NCBI GenBank assembly: GCA_934153675.1
Contig: CAKPFG010000004.1
Span: 1-64,000, forward strand
Length of the DNA: 64,000 nucleotides
Source of the DNA: an uncultured Bacilli bacterium
Lineage (GTDB): Bacteria; Bacillota_I; Bacilli_A; RF39; UBA660
Reading direction: 5' to 3'
Shown here: positions 16,774-24,775 of the stretch, in pieces
Position numbering within the stretch: position 1 is the stretch's first letter
Layout: each line of letters opens with the position of its first letter
Notes under the pieces: model-generated
Told to the model about the DNA's origin: nothing
Databases searched by the model: none
Seen by the model: the letters and a program-made list of their open reading frames with translations, nothing else
Translations under genes and position numbers: made by a program

Positions 16774-16890
16774 GCGCCTGAAGTTATATACTTGACGAGG
16801 ATTAGTAGTTATCGAATTATCGGCGGATGCTACTACGGATTATATTCGTTAGATTATTTACAAAATACAAAATATGTCTTGTAACAAAAG
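16774..16890 (+). ncRNA. glmS ribozyme (glucosamine-6-phosphate-activated)
   Basis: A self-cleaving riboswitch in the 5' UTR of glmS. Conserved core elements are readable in order: GCGCC just after the cleavage site (between A16773 and G16774), CTTGACGAGG (16791-16800) and CGGCGGATGC, followed by pairing segments up to about 16890. In known examples GlcN6P acts as coenzyme, cleavage exposes the mRNA to RNase J, and GlmS synthesis falls. RNase J is encoded at 28202-29878. The 3' boundary is approximate. Confidence 0.93.
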
Positions 16891-16914
16891 AATAATCAAA
16901 AAGGAGGAATTTAT

Positions 16915-18663
16915 ATGTGTGGGATTACCGGGTTTGTAGGTAAAAAAGCTATTTTAAATACTATGAATGGTTTAAAAACATTAGAATATCGTGGTTATGA
17001 TTCAGCTGGTATTGCTTATCGTGATGGTGATAGTATTGTTATAAAAAAAGAAGTAGGTAAAATTGAAAATTTAGATAAAATAATTAATTATGATTTGAAT
17101 TCAACATTAGCTATTGCTCATACTAGATGGGCAACACATGGGGTTGCAAACAAAATAAATGCCCATCCTCATAAAAAAAATAAAATTACTCTTGTACATA
17201 ATGGGATAATTGAAAATTATGAGGAATTAAAAAATAAACTTGATAAAGATTATAAATTTGAAAGTGATACAGATACAGAAGTCATTGCTGCATTGCTTGA
17301 TAGTTTGTATAATAAATATAATGATATGAAAACATCCATATTAAAAATGGTAGAAATATTAAAAGGTTCGTATGCCTTATGTATTATAAATAGTGATATA
17401 AAAAATACACTTTATGCAATTAGAAAAGATAGTCCATTAATTGTTGGTAAAAAAGATACATCAACGATATTTGCTAGTGATATTCCAGCTATTGTTCATT
17501 TTACTAGTGAATATTATCTTTTGGATAATTATGATATTGTAGAGGCGAATGAAAATGGATTTAAAATTTTTGATAGAGATTTGAAAGAAATAAAGAAGAA
17601 TAAAAATGTTTATGATATATTAGTAGATGATATAAGTAAAAATGGGTATGAACATTTTATGTTAAAAGAAATAAATGAAGAACCAGATGTATTTAAAAAA
17701 ATATTAAATAAGTATATTAAAAATGATAAAATAGTTGATATATTTGATATTAGTAAATATGAGGAAATTGAAATTGTAGCATGTGGTTCTGCATATCATG
17801 CTGGATTAATTGGTAAGTATTATATTGAATCTATTGCTAATATAAAAACAACTGTAAGTTATGCCTCAGAATATAGATATAAGAAACATTTTTTTAATAA
17901 AAATAGTTTAGTAATAGTTATTTCACAATCTGGAGAAACAGCTGATACAAAGGAAGCTTTAAAAATAGCAAATGATGCTTTACTTGATACACTTGCTATT
18001 GTTAATGTATATAAATCAAGTATAGCAAGAGAAGCTAAATATGTTTTATATACTATTTCAGGTATTGAAATTTCTGTTGCTACAACTAAAGCATATATGG
18101 CTCAATGCTTAGTGTTATTGCTTCTTGCTTTAAATGTTAAGAACGATAAAAAATTAATTCAAGATTTATTTAAAATTCCTAATTTGCTTTCTAAGTATAT
18201 AAATAGAGATTATAAAAAATATGCAAAAATTATTTCCAAATATGATGATATATTTTATTTGGGTCGTGGTGTTGATTATTATATTGCCCAAGAAGGTAGT
18301 TTGAAATTAAAAGAAATTTCTTATATTCATAGTGAGGCATATCCAGCAGGAGAATTAAAACATGGTACAATAGCATTAATGGATGAAAAAAAGTTAGTAA
18401 TTGCTATTGTTATTGATGATAAAATAAAAGATAAAACTATAAGTAATTTGAAAGAAGTAATGGCTAGAAATACTTCCATTTTGGCAATTACTAATGATAA
18501 AGGAAATTTTAGTAATTATAAAATAGAAATTGATGAAAGTGATTTTTTGGCTAGCTTTGTTGCTATAATACCAATTCAATTAATTGCTTATGAAGTTGCA
18601 AAATTAAGAAATTGTGATATAGATAAACCTAGAAATTTGGCTAAATCAGTAACAGTTGAATAA
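16915..18663 (+). CDS. glmS: Glutamine--fructose-6-phosphate aminotransferase
   Basis: Makes glucosamine-6-phosphate from fructose-6-phosphate and glutamine, the first committed step to UDP-GlcNAc and peptidoglycan. The N-terminal glutaminase domain starts with the catalytic Cys (MCGITGFVG) and contains EYRGYDSAGIA and HTRWATHG. Two SIS domains follow (ACGSAYHAG, SQSGETADT, SVATTKAYMAQ), and the C-terminus is RNLAKSVTVE. At 582 residues it is slightly short but complete. AAAGGAGG is the SD. Expression is controlled by the glmS ribozyme upstream. A terminator lies directly after the stop. Confidence 0.97.
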   Translation: MCGITGFVGKKAILNTMNGLKTLEYRGYDSAGIAYRDGDSIVIKKEVGKIENLDKIINYDLNSTLAIAHTRWATHGVANKINAHPHKKNKITLVHNGIIENYEELKNKLDKDYKFESDTDTEVIAALLDSLYNKYNDMKTSILKMVEILKGSYALCIINSDIKNTLYAIRKDSPLIVGKKDTSTIFASDIPAIVHFTSEYYLLDNYDIVEANENGFKIFDRDLKEIKKNKNVYDILVDDISKNGYEHFMLKEINEEPDVFKKILNKYIKNDKIVDIFDISKYEEIEIVACGSAYHAGLIGKYYIESIANIKTTVSYASEYRYKKHFFNKNSLVIVISQSGETADTKEALKIANDALLDTLAIVNVYKSSIAREAKYVLYTISGIEISVATTKAYMAQCLVLLLLALNVKNDKKLIQDLFKIPNLLSKYINRDYKKYAKIISKYDDIFYLGRGVDYYIAQEGSLKLKEISYIHSEAYPAGELKHGTIALMDEKKLVIAIVIDDKIKDKTISNLKEVMARNTSILAITNDKGNFSNYKIEIDESDFLASFVAIIPIQLIAYEVAKLRNCDIDKPRNLAKSVTVE

Positions 18664-18690
18664 ATGTGATTTTTTCACATTTTTTTCTTT
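18662..18690 (+). terminator. Terminator of glmS
   Basis: AAATGTGA (18662-18669) and TCACATTT (18675-18682) followed by TTTTT; the 5' arm overlaps the stop codon. Confidence 0.8.
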
Positions 18691-18692
18691 AT

Positions 18693-18707
18693 AAAAAAAG
18701 GATTTTT
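18693..18707 (+). promoter_or_regulatory. Shared upstream element AAAAAAAGGATTTTT (copy 1)
   Basis: An identical 15-mer occurs at 38058-38072, and a 14-base match at 58380. All begin 52-53 bp before a start codon. The position suggests the -35/activator region of the bacteriocin operon promoter. Confidence 0.45.
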
Positions 18708-18744
18708 GTACTTTTTACTTTATCATATAGATGAGGAGGAAAAA

Positions 18745-20808
18745 GTGAAAAAATATCCATTTGTAAAACAAGAAGGTTATAAAGAATGTGGAATAGCTTC
18801 TATTTTAATGTTAATTAAATATTATAATGGCTACATTAGTTTAAATACATTGTCTTTGATGACAAAAACTAATAAGAGTGGGACAACTATGTATCATTTA
18901 GTATCAACATTAAATGATATAGGATTTTCTGCTGAAGGAGTTAGTTGTCCTTTTGAAGAATTATTAAAAAATAAAATACCAATGCCCTGTATTTGTAGTG
19001 TTGTTATAAATAAACTATATAATCATTTTATTGTTCTTTATGAGATAAATAAAAAACACGTTATAATTGCTGACCCCAGTGTTGGAATTAAAAAATTATC
19101 TTATATAGAATTTAATAAAATATATAATAATTCGTTAATTATAGCAATTCCAAATAAAACTATTCCCGTTTGTAATGAAAAAAAGTATTATACTATATTT
19201 AATATTATAAAAAAAAATATAAGAGTAATTAAATTAATAACAATATATTCTATTTTTATTACGATATTTTCAATAATAACTTCTTTTTATTTTGGTAAGT
19301 TAGTTGATAATATAAATTCATTAAAACAAAAATTAATAATAATATTCTTGTTCTTCTTTTCTATTTGTTTTATAAAACATATAATGGATTATATTAGAAA
19401 AAAACTCTGTTTATATTTAAATAAAAAAATTGATTTAAGTCTTACTAGTGATATTTTTAAAAAAATACTTTCTCTTCCTTATAAACATTATAAGAATCAT
19501 CCAACAGGCGATATAATATCTAGAATTAATGATATTTATAATATAAAAAATTTAATAGGAAATATTATCGTTAGTCTATTTATAGATATACCAATTATAA
19601 TTGTAGGTGGTATATTACTTTTTAAACTAAATATAGATTTATTTTTACTTAGTATGTTGATATTATCTTTAAATATTGTATTATTTATAATGTTTAAAAA
19701 AATATTATATTTGTTATTTTTGAAATTAAAAAATTTAAGGTCAATAGATGAAAGCAATATGATTGACTCTATTAATAGTTTTGAAACTGTTAAGGGAATT
19801 AGTATTAAAAAGTACGTATTAAAAAAAGTTTTAACAAATCATATTAATTATGTAAATCAAAACTATAAATTATCTAAAATAATAATAATTAGGCAAACTA
19901 TAAAAGATATTATTAATAATATTGGAATAATAATAATTAATTACATAGGAATATTGTTTGTTTGTGATAACAAATTATTATTAGGATCATTAATTACTTT
20001 TAATTCTATTTTTGATTTTTTTAAAACTTCTATTAATAATTTAGTTGATTTTACTATAGATTACAATGATTATAAATTGTCATTTTCGAGGATTAACAAT
20101 ATAATGATTAATGATATTGATTCTGGTTTTATTAATTATTTTAGTAATGGAGATATCATTATTAAAAATTTAAATTATAGTTTTGATGATATATCATATG
20201 TTTTAAAGGATATTAATTTAAAGATTACTATTGGTGAAAAGCTTGTTGTTATTGGTAAAAGTGGAAGTGGTAAGTCTACATTGTTTAAATTATTGAAGAA
20301 ATATTATTTAATTAATTTTGATAAGATTACAATAAAAGATATTGACATTAATAATTATAAAAATGATGTTATAAATAAAAATATATTATATATTAACCAA
20401 AATGAAATATTATTTAATGATACAATAATTAACAATATTAAATTAGACTGTTCAGATGATTTACTTATTATTAATATTTGTAAAATCTGTGAGATAAATT
20501 CTATAGTTTCTAAAAATTCTCTTGGCTTTAATTATATGATAGAGGAAAATGGATTTAATTTATCTGGTGGGGAAAGGCAAAGAATAATATTAGCAAGATC
20601 TTTACTTAGAAAATTTAATATTTTAATTATAGATGAGGCCTTAAATCAAGTAGATGTTTTAATGGAAAGAAGAATATTAAAAAATATTTTTAATTTTTAT
20701 AGGGATAAAACAATTATTTTTATATCACATAGACTTAATAATTGTGATCTTTTTAATCATATTATTGAAATGAAAGAGGGAAAAATTATCAAGGATGAAT
20801 CAATATAA
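18745..20808 (+). CDS. Peptidase C39-containing ABC transporter (bacteriocin processing/export)
   Basis: A PCAT-type exporter that cuts double-glycine leaders and exports the peptide. The N-terminal C39 protease domain has the full set C15 (KECGIAS), H94 (NHFIVLYE) and D110 (ADPSVG). About six membrane helices follow (~residues 155-430). The ATPase domain carries Walker A GKSGSGKST, signature LSGGERQR, Walker B ILIIDEAL and the switch FISHR. Its 687 residues match the ~700 of the family. The start is GTG 18745 with GAGGAGG upstream. It is the first gene of a four-gene operon whose last two genes encode double-glycine peptides, its evident substrates. Confidence 0.92.
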   Translation: MKKYPFVKQEGYKECGIASILMLIKYYNGYISLNTLSLMTKTNKSGTTMYHLVSTLNDIGFSAEGVSCPFEELLKNKIPMPCICSVVINKLYNHFIVLYEINKKHVIIADPSVGIKKLSYIEFNKIYNNSLIIAIPNKTIPVCNEKKYYTIFNIIKKNIRVIKLITIYSIFITIFSIITSFYFGKLVDNINSLKQKLIIIFLFFFSICFIKHIMDYIRKKLCLYLNKKIDLSLTSDIFKKILSLPYKHYKNHPTGDIISRINDIYNIKNLIGNIIVSLFIDIPIIIVGGILLFKLNIDLFLLSMLILSLNIVLFIMFKKILYLLFLKLKNLRSIDESNMIDSINSFETVKGISIKKYVLKKVLTNHINYVNQNYKLSKIIIIRQTIKDIINNIGIIIINYIGILFVCDNKLLLGSLITFNSIFDFFKTSINNLVDFTIDYNDYKLSFSRINNIMINDIDSGFINYFSNGDIIIKNLNYSFDDISYVLKDINLKITIGEKLVVIGKSGSGKSTLFKLLKKYYLINFDKITIKDIDINNYKNDVINKNILYINQNEILFNDTIINNIKLDCSDDLLIINICKICEINSIVSKNSLGFNYMIEENGFNLSGGERQRIILARSLLRKFNILIIDEALNQVDVLMERRILKNIFNFYRDKTIIFISHRLNNCDLFNHIIEMKEGKIIKDESI

Positions 20809-21199
20809 TTTATCGGTTTTATATAATTTAAATGAAAGAATAAATTATATTAAATATTATATATTTTTATATGTTGTGATATTTATATTATTGTTAATTT
20901 TATTTGTTCCTTATAATGTTAATTATCATTATAAACTATATATTAATAATAACTATACACTTATTGTAGATGATAATTATTTTCCTTTGAAGAAAACTTA
21001 CTTATATATAGAAAACAAAAAATATTCTTATAATGTTTTAAATGTCAGCAAACATTTTGTAGATAATAAAATTTATTATGAAGTATTAATAGATATTAAT
21101 TTGAAAGATTGTAATAAAAAAAATATTATTGATGTTACTATATTAAAAGAAAAAACTACAATATTTAGGAATTTGATTAATAAAATGAAAGGGTGGTAA
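20795..21199 (+). CDS. Small membrane accessory protein of the bacteriocin exporter
   Basis: A 134-residue protein with one membrane helix (~residues 22-42) and a beta-rich outside domain. It overlaps the transporter by 14 bp. Bacteriocin operons normally encode a ~450-residue HlyD-type membrane-fusion protein here. This one has the N-terminal helix and a C-terminal end (TIFRNLINKMKGW) like those proteins but lacks the coiled-coil and lipoyl regions. I therefore read it as a minimal accessory/fusion protein. An immunity protein is the alternative, since none is otherwise visible in the operon. Confidence 0.6.
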   Translation: MNQYNLSVLYNLNERINYIKYYIFLYVVIFILLLILFVPYNVNYHYKLYINNNYTLIVDDNYFPLKKTYLYIENKKYSYNVLNVSKHFVDNKIYYEVLIDINLKDCNKKNIIDVTILKEKTTIFRNLINKMKGW

Positions 21200-21200
21200 T

Positions 21201-21344
21201 TTGAATAAACTAACAAAAAAGCAAATGGTTAATATTACAGGCGGCGGGATTAGTATATCAACAATTTCGATAATTGCCGTTGGTATTACTTTTATTACAG
21301 GAATTCTTGATGGCATTTTAAGACCACTTGGGTGCCGTGAATGA
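21201..21344 (+). CDS. Double-glycine bacteriocin-like precursor peptide 1
   Basis: A 47-residue peptide starting at TTG 21201 after GGGTGG. The leader is MNKLTKKQMVNITGG (15 residues) and cleavage after GG would release a 32-residue, Gly/Ile-rich hydrophobic peptide. The TTG start is supported by peptide 2: both leaders have exactly 15 residues, with L4, K6, M9, I12 and G14-G15 in register. The mature part holds a GILDG (GxxxG) helix-packing motif, as in class IIb two-peptide bacteriocins, and a Cys third from the end (CRE). Its stop overlaps the start of peptide 2 as ATGA. Confidence 0.8.
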   Translation: MNKLTKKQMVNITGGGISISTISIIAVGITFITGILDGILRPLGCRE

Positions 21345-21511
21345 AAATTTTAAAAAAGGAAGAAATGATAAAAATAAGTGGTGGCAATAGTTATTTAACT
21401 TCAACTTTTATAAGTGCTATAACAAGAGCAGGTAATTCTATTTTAGAAATAGGAAGGAGTCTTGGTAGTGCTATAAGAAGAATTTATGAAAAAAATAGTT
21501 GTTCTCTTTAA
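21341..21511 (+). CDS. Double-glycine bacteriocin-like precursor peptide 2
   Basis: A 56-residue peptide, ATG 21341 overlapping the stop of peptide 1 by 4 bases (ATGA), which implies translational coupling and near-equal synthesis. The leader is MKILKKEEMIKISGG; the predicted mature peptide has 41 residues, is cationic, and contains an amphipathic stretch with GRSLG (GxxxG). Like peptide 1 it has a single Cys third from the end (CSL), so a disulfide-linked pair is conceivable. It is the last gene of the exporter operon and is followed by a terminator. Target and activity are unknown; a pheromone role is a less likely alternative. Confidence 0.8.
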   Translation: MKILKKEEMIKISGGNSYLTSTFISAITRAGNSILEIGRSLGSAIRRIYEKNSCSL

Positions 21512-21540
21512 AGATTGTTTTTAATAACAGTCTTTTTTTC
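21510..21540 (+). terminator. Terminator of the bacteriocin operon
   Basis: AAGATTGTT pairs with AACAGTCTT (one G-T pair), then TTTTTT; it begins at the stop codon of peptide 2. Confidence 0.7.
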
Positions 21541-21560
21541 TAGACTAAAAATAATATTCA

Positions 21561-21569
21561 TGTTATAAT
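21561..21569 (+). promoter_or_regulatory. Extended -10 promoter of the DUF368 gene
   Basis: TGTTATAAT lies 21 nt before ATG 21591, with TAGACT 17 bp upstream of the TATAAT as a possible -35; the SD is AGAGGAGAG. Confidence 0.55.
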
Positions 21570-21590
21570 TTAATAGTAGAGGAGAGTATT

Positions 21591-22469
21591 ATGATAATTA
21601 ATTTTATTAGGGGATTTTTTATGGCCCTTGCAGACAGTGTTCCTGGTGTTAGTGGGGGTACAATAGCTTTTATTATGGGCTTTTATGATAAGTTTATAAA
21701 TTCATTAGATGGAATAATTTTTGGTGATAAAAAAAAGAAAAGGGAAAGTTTACTATTTTTAATAAAACTTGGAATAGGCTGGATAGTAGGAATGATTTTA
21801 TCTTCACTAATATTGGCTAATCTATTTGAAAAGAAAATATATATAATAAGTTCCTTATTTTTAGGTTTTATAATTTTTTCTATACCACTTATTATAAAAG
21901 AAGAAAAAAAATTGTTGAAAGGCAAATATTTGAATTTGATTTTTACTTTAATAGGAATTTTAGTAGTTGTTTTAATAACTTTGTTGAATCCTGTTTCATC
22001 AAGTAGTAAAATTGTTGATATAACTAATTTGAATTTTGGGTTAATTATATATATTATACTAGTTGGTATGTTTGCAATATCAGCTATGGTACTTCCTGGA
22101 ATATCAGGCTCAACATTACTTTTGATTTTTGGTTTATATATACCTATTATGACTGGTATAAAGGAAGTTTTACATCTAAATTTTGCTTATCTGCCAGCTT
22201 TAATAGTATTTGGTGTTGGGGTAATACTTGGTGTTGTATTAGTTATTAAATCAATAAAAAAGGCTTTAGAAAAATGGCGAAGTCAAACTATATATTTAAT
22301 ACTTGGTCTTATGCTTGGTAGTATATATGCTATTATAATGGGACCTACTACCTTAAAAGATCAAATGGATCCCATGAGTTTAAAAACTTTTAGCATATTA
22401 TTTTTTATAATAGGTGGTTTAATTATTTTTGGTTTAGATAAATTAAAAATGATATTGAGTAAAAAATAA
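21591..22469 (+). CDS. DUF368 membrane protein (undecaprenyl-phosphate translocase type)
   Basis: A 292-residue integral membrane protein with about eight helices. The family hallmark occurs twice, as expected for its internal pseudo-symmetry: DSVPGVSGGTIAFIMGFYD at the N-terminus and VLPGISGSTLLLIFGLY in the middle. DUF368 proteins (PopT) recycle undecaprenyl phosphate to the inner face of the membrane for wall and teichoic acid synthesis. It is monocistronic between its own promoter and a strong terminator. The assignment rests on family knowledge. Confidence 0.88.
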   Translation: MIINFIRGFFMALADSVPGVSGGTIAFIMGFYDKFINSLDGIIFGDKKKKRESLLFLIKLGIGWIVGMILSSLILANLFEKKIYIISSLFLGFIIFSIPLIIKEEKKLLKGKYLNLIFTLIGILVVVLITLLNPVSSSSKIVDITNLNFGLIIYIILVGMFAISAMVLPGISGSTLLLIFGLYIPIMTGIKEVLHLNFAYLPALIVFGVGVILGVVLVIKSIKKALEKWRSQTIYLILGLMLGSIYAIIMGPTTLKDQMDPMSLKTFSILFFIIGGLIIFGLDKLKMILSKK

Positions 22470-22486
22470 AATGTTTATGAATAAAA

Positions 22487-22545
22487 AACAAGGACTGATT
22501 TTAAAATTTACTCTTTTAATTTTAAAATCAGTTTTGTTTTTTATT
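22487..22545 (+). terminator. Strong terminator of the DUF368 gene
   Basis: A long stem, AAAACAAGGACTGATTTTAA with its near-complement ending ATCAGTTTTGTTTT, followed by T. Confidence 0.8.
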
Positions 22546-22563
22546 TATCTTTTAATTTATACG

Positions 22564-22572
22564 TGTTATAAT
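22564..22572 (+). promoter_or_regulatory. Extended -10 promoter of the zinc-ribbon protein
   Basis: TGTTATAAT ends 19 nt before ATG 22592; GGGAGTGATT supplies the SD. Confidence 0.55.
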
Positions 22573-22591
22573 TAAAATAGGGAGTGATTAT

Positions 22592-23524
22592 ATGAATTGT
22601 CCTTACTGTGGAACTAGTATTCAAGAAAATCAAATATTTTGTCCAAAATGTGGAAATCGAATTATTAATCATATTATAACTGAGAATTATGAATTAAGTG
22701 ACACTAGAGAATTAGAATTATATATAGATAAAAATTATAAGAAAATATCTAACAAAGTATTTTCATTTCCAACTTTTTTTCTATCTGTTTTTTATTTTTT
22801 CTATAGAAAAATGTATTTACTTGCTTTCTTTTTTGCAATATTAAATATTAGTATATGTTTTTTTGCTATTATTAATTATAAAATAGCATTAATTTTATTA
22901 GTTGGCACATATCTTTTATCTTTTATAATAGCTATTAAATTTAATAGTATTTATATAAACTTTGCAAATCATAAGATAAATAAAATAAAGAAAAAACATT
23001 TTCAGTTATCTAATTATGAGATAGACGAAAAAATAAAAGATGCTGGTGGAACTAATTTATTATCTCCTGTTTTATTTTTAACTATTTTACTTTTTTTTAA
23101 TTTTTTCTCAGTTAAATATTTTAAATTTAATCAAATTGACTTATTATCAAATAACGATTATTTAGTTTCATCAAATATTAATACAAATGCTTTGATGAAA
23201 TTAAATTTAGATAAATCATTTATTTGGTACAAGGATAAAGATAATAAATCAGATAATTATTACGTTGGTACATATAATTTATATAATAATAAATTGGCTA
23301 TTAAAAAATCTACTGAATTTAATATAAATACTAATAATATAAAAAATAATAAAAATTATTATATTATAGAATTTAATATAAATCGAACTGTATTAAATGG
23401 GGTATCTAATATATCAAATGATAAAATTATATATTATGGTATTTATGACACTACTAATGATTCCATTGATTTAAATAATGTGAATGGGCAAGATTATTTT
23501 CGTTTAATAAAAATAAAAGAATAG
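22592..23524 (+). CDS. Zinc-ribbon membrane protein of unknown function
   Basis: A 310-residue protein beginning with a zinc ribbon (CPYCGTSI...FCPKCGNRI), then four or so hydrophobic segments: three at ~70-125 (FFLSVFYFFYRKMYLLAFFFAI, DUF2628-like) and one at ~155-170. The C-terminal ~130 residues are hydrophilic, lysine- and asparagine-rich and probably outside the membrane. No catalytic motif is evident. It has its own promoter, and its stop codon is inside the 5' arm of a terminator shared with the convergent gene at 23540. Confidence 0.6.
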   Translation: MNCPYCGTSIQENQIFCPKCGNRIINHIITENYELSDTRELELYIDKNYKKISNKVFSFPTFFLSVFYFFYRKMYLLAFFFAILNISICFFAIINYKIALILLVGTYLLSFIIAIKFNSIYINFANHKINKIKKKHFQLSNYEIDEKIKDAGGTNLLSPVLFLTILLFFNFFSVKYFKFNQIDLLSNNDYLVSSNINTNALMKLNLDKSFIWYKDKDNKSDNYYVGTYNLYNNKLAIKKSTEFNINTNNIKNNKNYYIIEFNINRTVLNGVSNISNDKIIYYGIYDTTNDSIDLNNVNGQDYFRLIKIKE

Positions 23525-23540
23525 GAAAAACTATTCTTTT
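23515..23540. terminator. Bidirectional terminator between convergent genes
   Basis: AAAAGAATAG (23515-23524) and CTATTCTTTT (23531-23540) form a perfect 10-bp stem. It contains the TAG stop of the plus-strand gene and touches the stop of the minus-strand gene. Confidence 0.75.
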
Positions 23541-24178
23541 TAACATAATATTTTCAGATATTTATCTGGTATAGTTAATTGTTTAATATTTTTATAATGT
23601 TCAGAGATTCTCATTAATCCATCCTTTCCATGAGGATATACAATATTAAAATCATTAAGTATTTTTTCTAAATATATTTTGTATAATATTAACTGCTTTA
23701 ATTTTTCTTTATTATTTAAACTATTAGGTATAGGTAAGTGGGCATCAATATCAAAACAATTATTGGTAGTAATAGCGTTAATAGCTTGATCAATTCTTAT
23801 TTCAATTACAGGATAAGTGCTATTTTCATATGGACTAATATGTATTAATTTATTTTTAGGTAAATAATCTTTTCTTTTCAAAGCACCATAATTTCCAAAA
23901 CCAATTTTATTGATAACAGAATTATTATTTAATTGATATTCTAAAATTTTTATTCCTTTTTTATTTTCATTATTCATAAGTATTTTAGCAATCTCAAATG
24001 CATCTTGAGGAAAATAAAAAAAATGCTTATATATTTTATTTTGATATACAAAAGTATTTAATTTATATAAGGAATTTTTATTTTGAATATTAAAAATTGG
24101 AATGTTATTGAAATAAATTTGTTTATTTATATAACATTCATATTCCCTTTTATCTTTTATAATTCTATATACTAACAA
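23540..24178 (-). CDS. Uncharacterised cytoplasmic protein
   Basis: I do not recognise this 212-residue protein. It has no signal peptide, membrane segment or known motif. The composition is rich in Ile, Asn and Lys. The N-terminal ~70 residues look beta-rich; the C-terminal ~100 contain HISPYENSTYPVIEIRID, FDIDAHLPIPNS and a helical end (YPHGKDGLMRISEHYKN). The start is TTG 24178 because GGTGAT lies 3 nt upstream, the usual SD of this genome. It is 21 bp from the DUF6512-like gene on the same strand and probably cotranscribed with it. Confidence 0.55.
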   Translation of the reverse strand: MLVYRIIKDKREYECYINKQIYFNNIPIFNIQNKNSLYKLNTFVYQNKIYKHFFYFPQDAFEIAKILMNNENKKGIKILEYQLNNNSVINKIGFGNYGALKRKDYLPKNKLIHISPYENSTYPVIEIRIDQAINAITTNNCFDIDAHLPIPNSLNNKEKLKQLILYKIYLEKILNDFNIVYPHGKDGLMRISEHYKNIKQLTIPDKYLKILC

Positions 24179-24199
24179 GATATCACCCAATAAAATATA

Positions 24200-24736
24200 T
24201 TAAATATTATAGTTATTGATTCCATAAATATTTTTAGTAGTATCTAAAAATATGTAATTTTTTATAGGATTATATGTTAAAAAGCCAAATATTATATATG
24301 ATATTATTATTAAAATAAAACTTAAATAATTTATATAGTTTATATTTTTCTTTCTTAAAATATAATAACTTATTATTTGTGTTATTATAATCACTATAAT
24401 CATTAATGATATACTTATTAGTATATTTTCACCAATAATATTATATATTGGTAAAAATATTAATAAATATATGATAATACTTATAATTGATGTGATAAAT
24501 ATATTAAATACGAAATTATTTGTTTTTATCTTGTTTTTATATAAAATAATGTAATCAATAATTCCATAAAAACAAATACTTGAAAATAAAATTTTCATAT
24601 GCTCCCATATAGATTCATTAACTGGGAAAAATATTGCAAACAATGGGTTTTTAAACCATTCATATAAAAAATGAAATAAAAAACATAAAGCAATAATAAA
24701 AATTGTACTGATAATTTTATCTTTTTTTAATGTCAT
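24200..24736 (-). CDS. DUF6512-like integral membrane protein
   Basis: A 178-residue membrane protein with about five helices. The segment FHFLYEWFKNPLFAIFFPVNESIWEHMKILF at the N-terminus (given here as the landmarks FLYEW, PVNESIWEH) matches what I remember of the DUF6512 family. No function is known. The start 24736 is chosen because GAAAGGA precedes it, whereas the in-frame ATG at 24757 has no SD. It is divergent from the dead uvsE gene and upstream of the unknown gene at 23540. Confidence 0.6.
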   Translation of the reverse strand: MTLKKDKIISTIFIIALCFLFHFLYEWFKNPLFAIFFPVNESIWEHMKILFSSICFYGIIDYIILYKNKIKTNNFVFNIFITSIISIIIYLLIFLPIYNIIGENILISISLMIIVIIITQIISYYILRKKNINYINYLSFILIIISYIIFGFLTYNPIKNYIFLDTTKNIYGINNYNI

Positions 24737-24775
24737 AAATTTTCCTTTCTTATTCATAATAAAAATGGTGATAAA

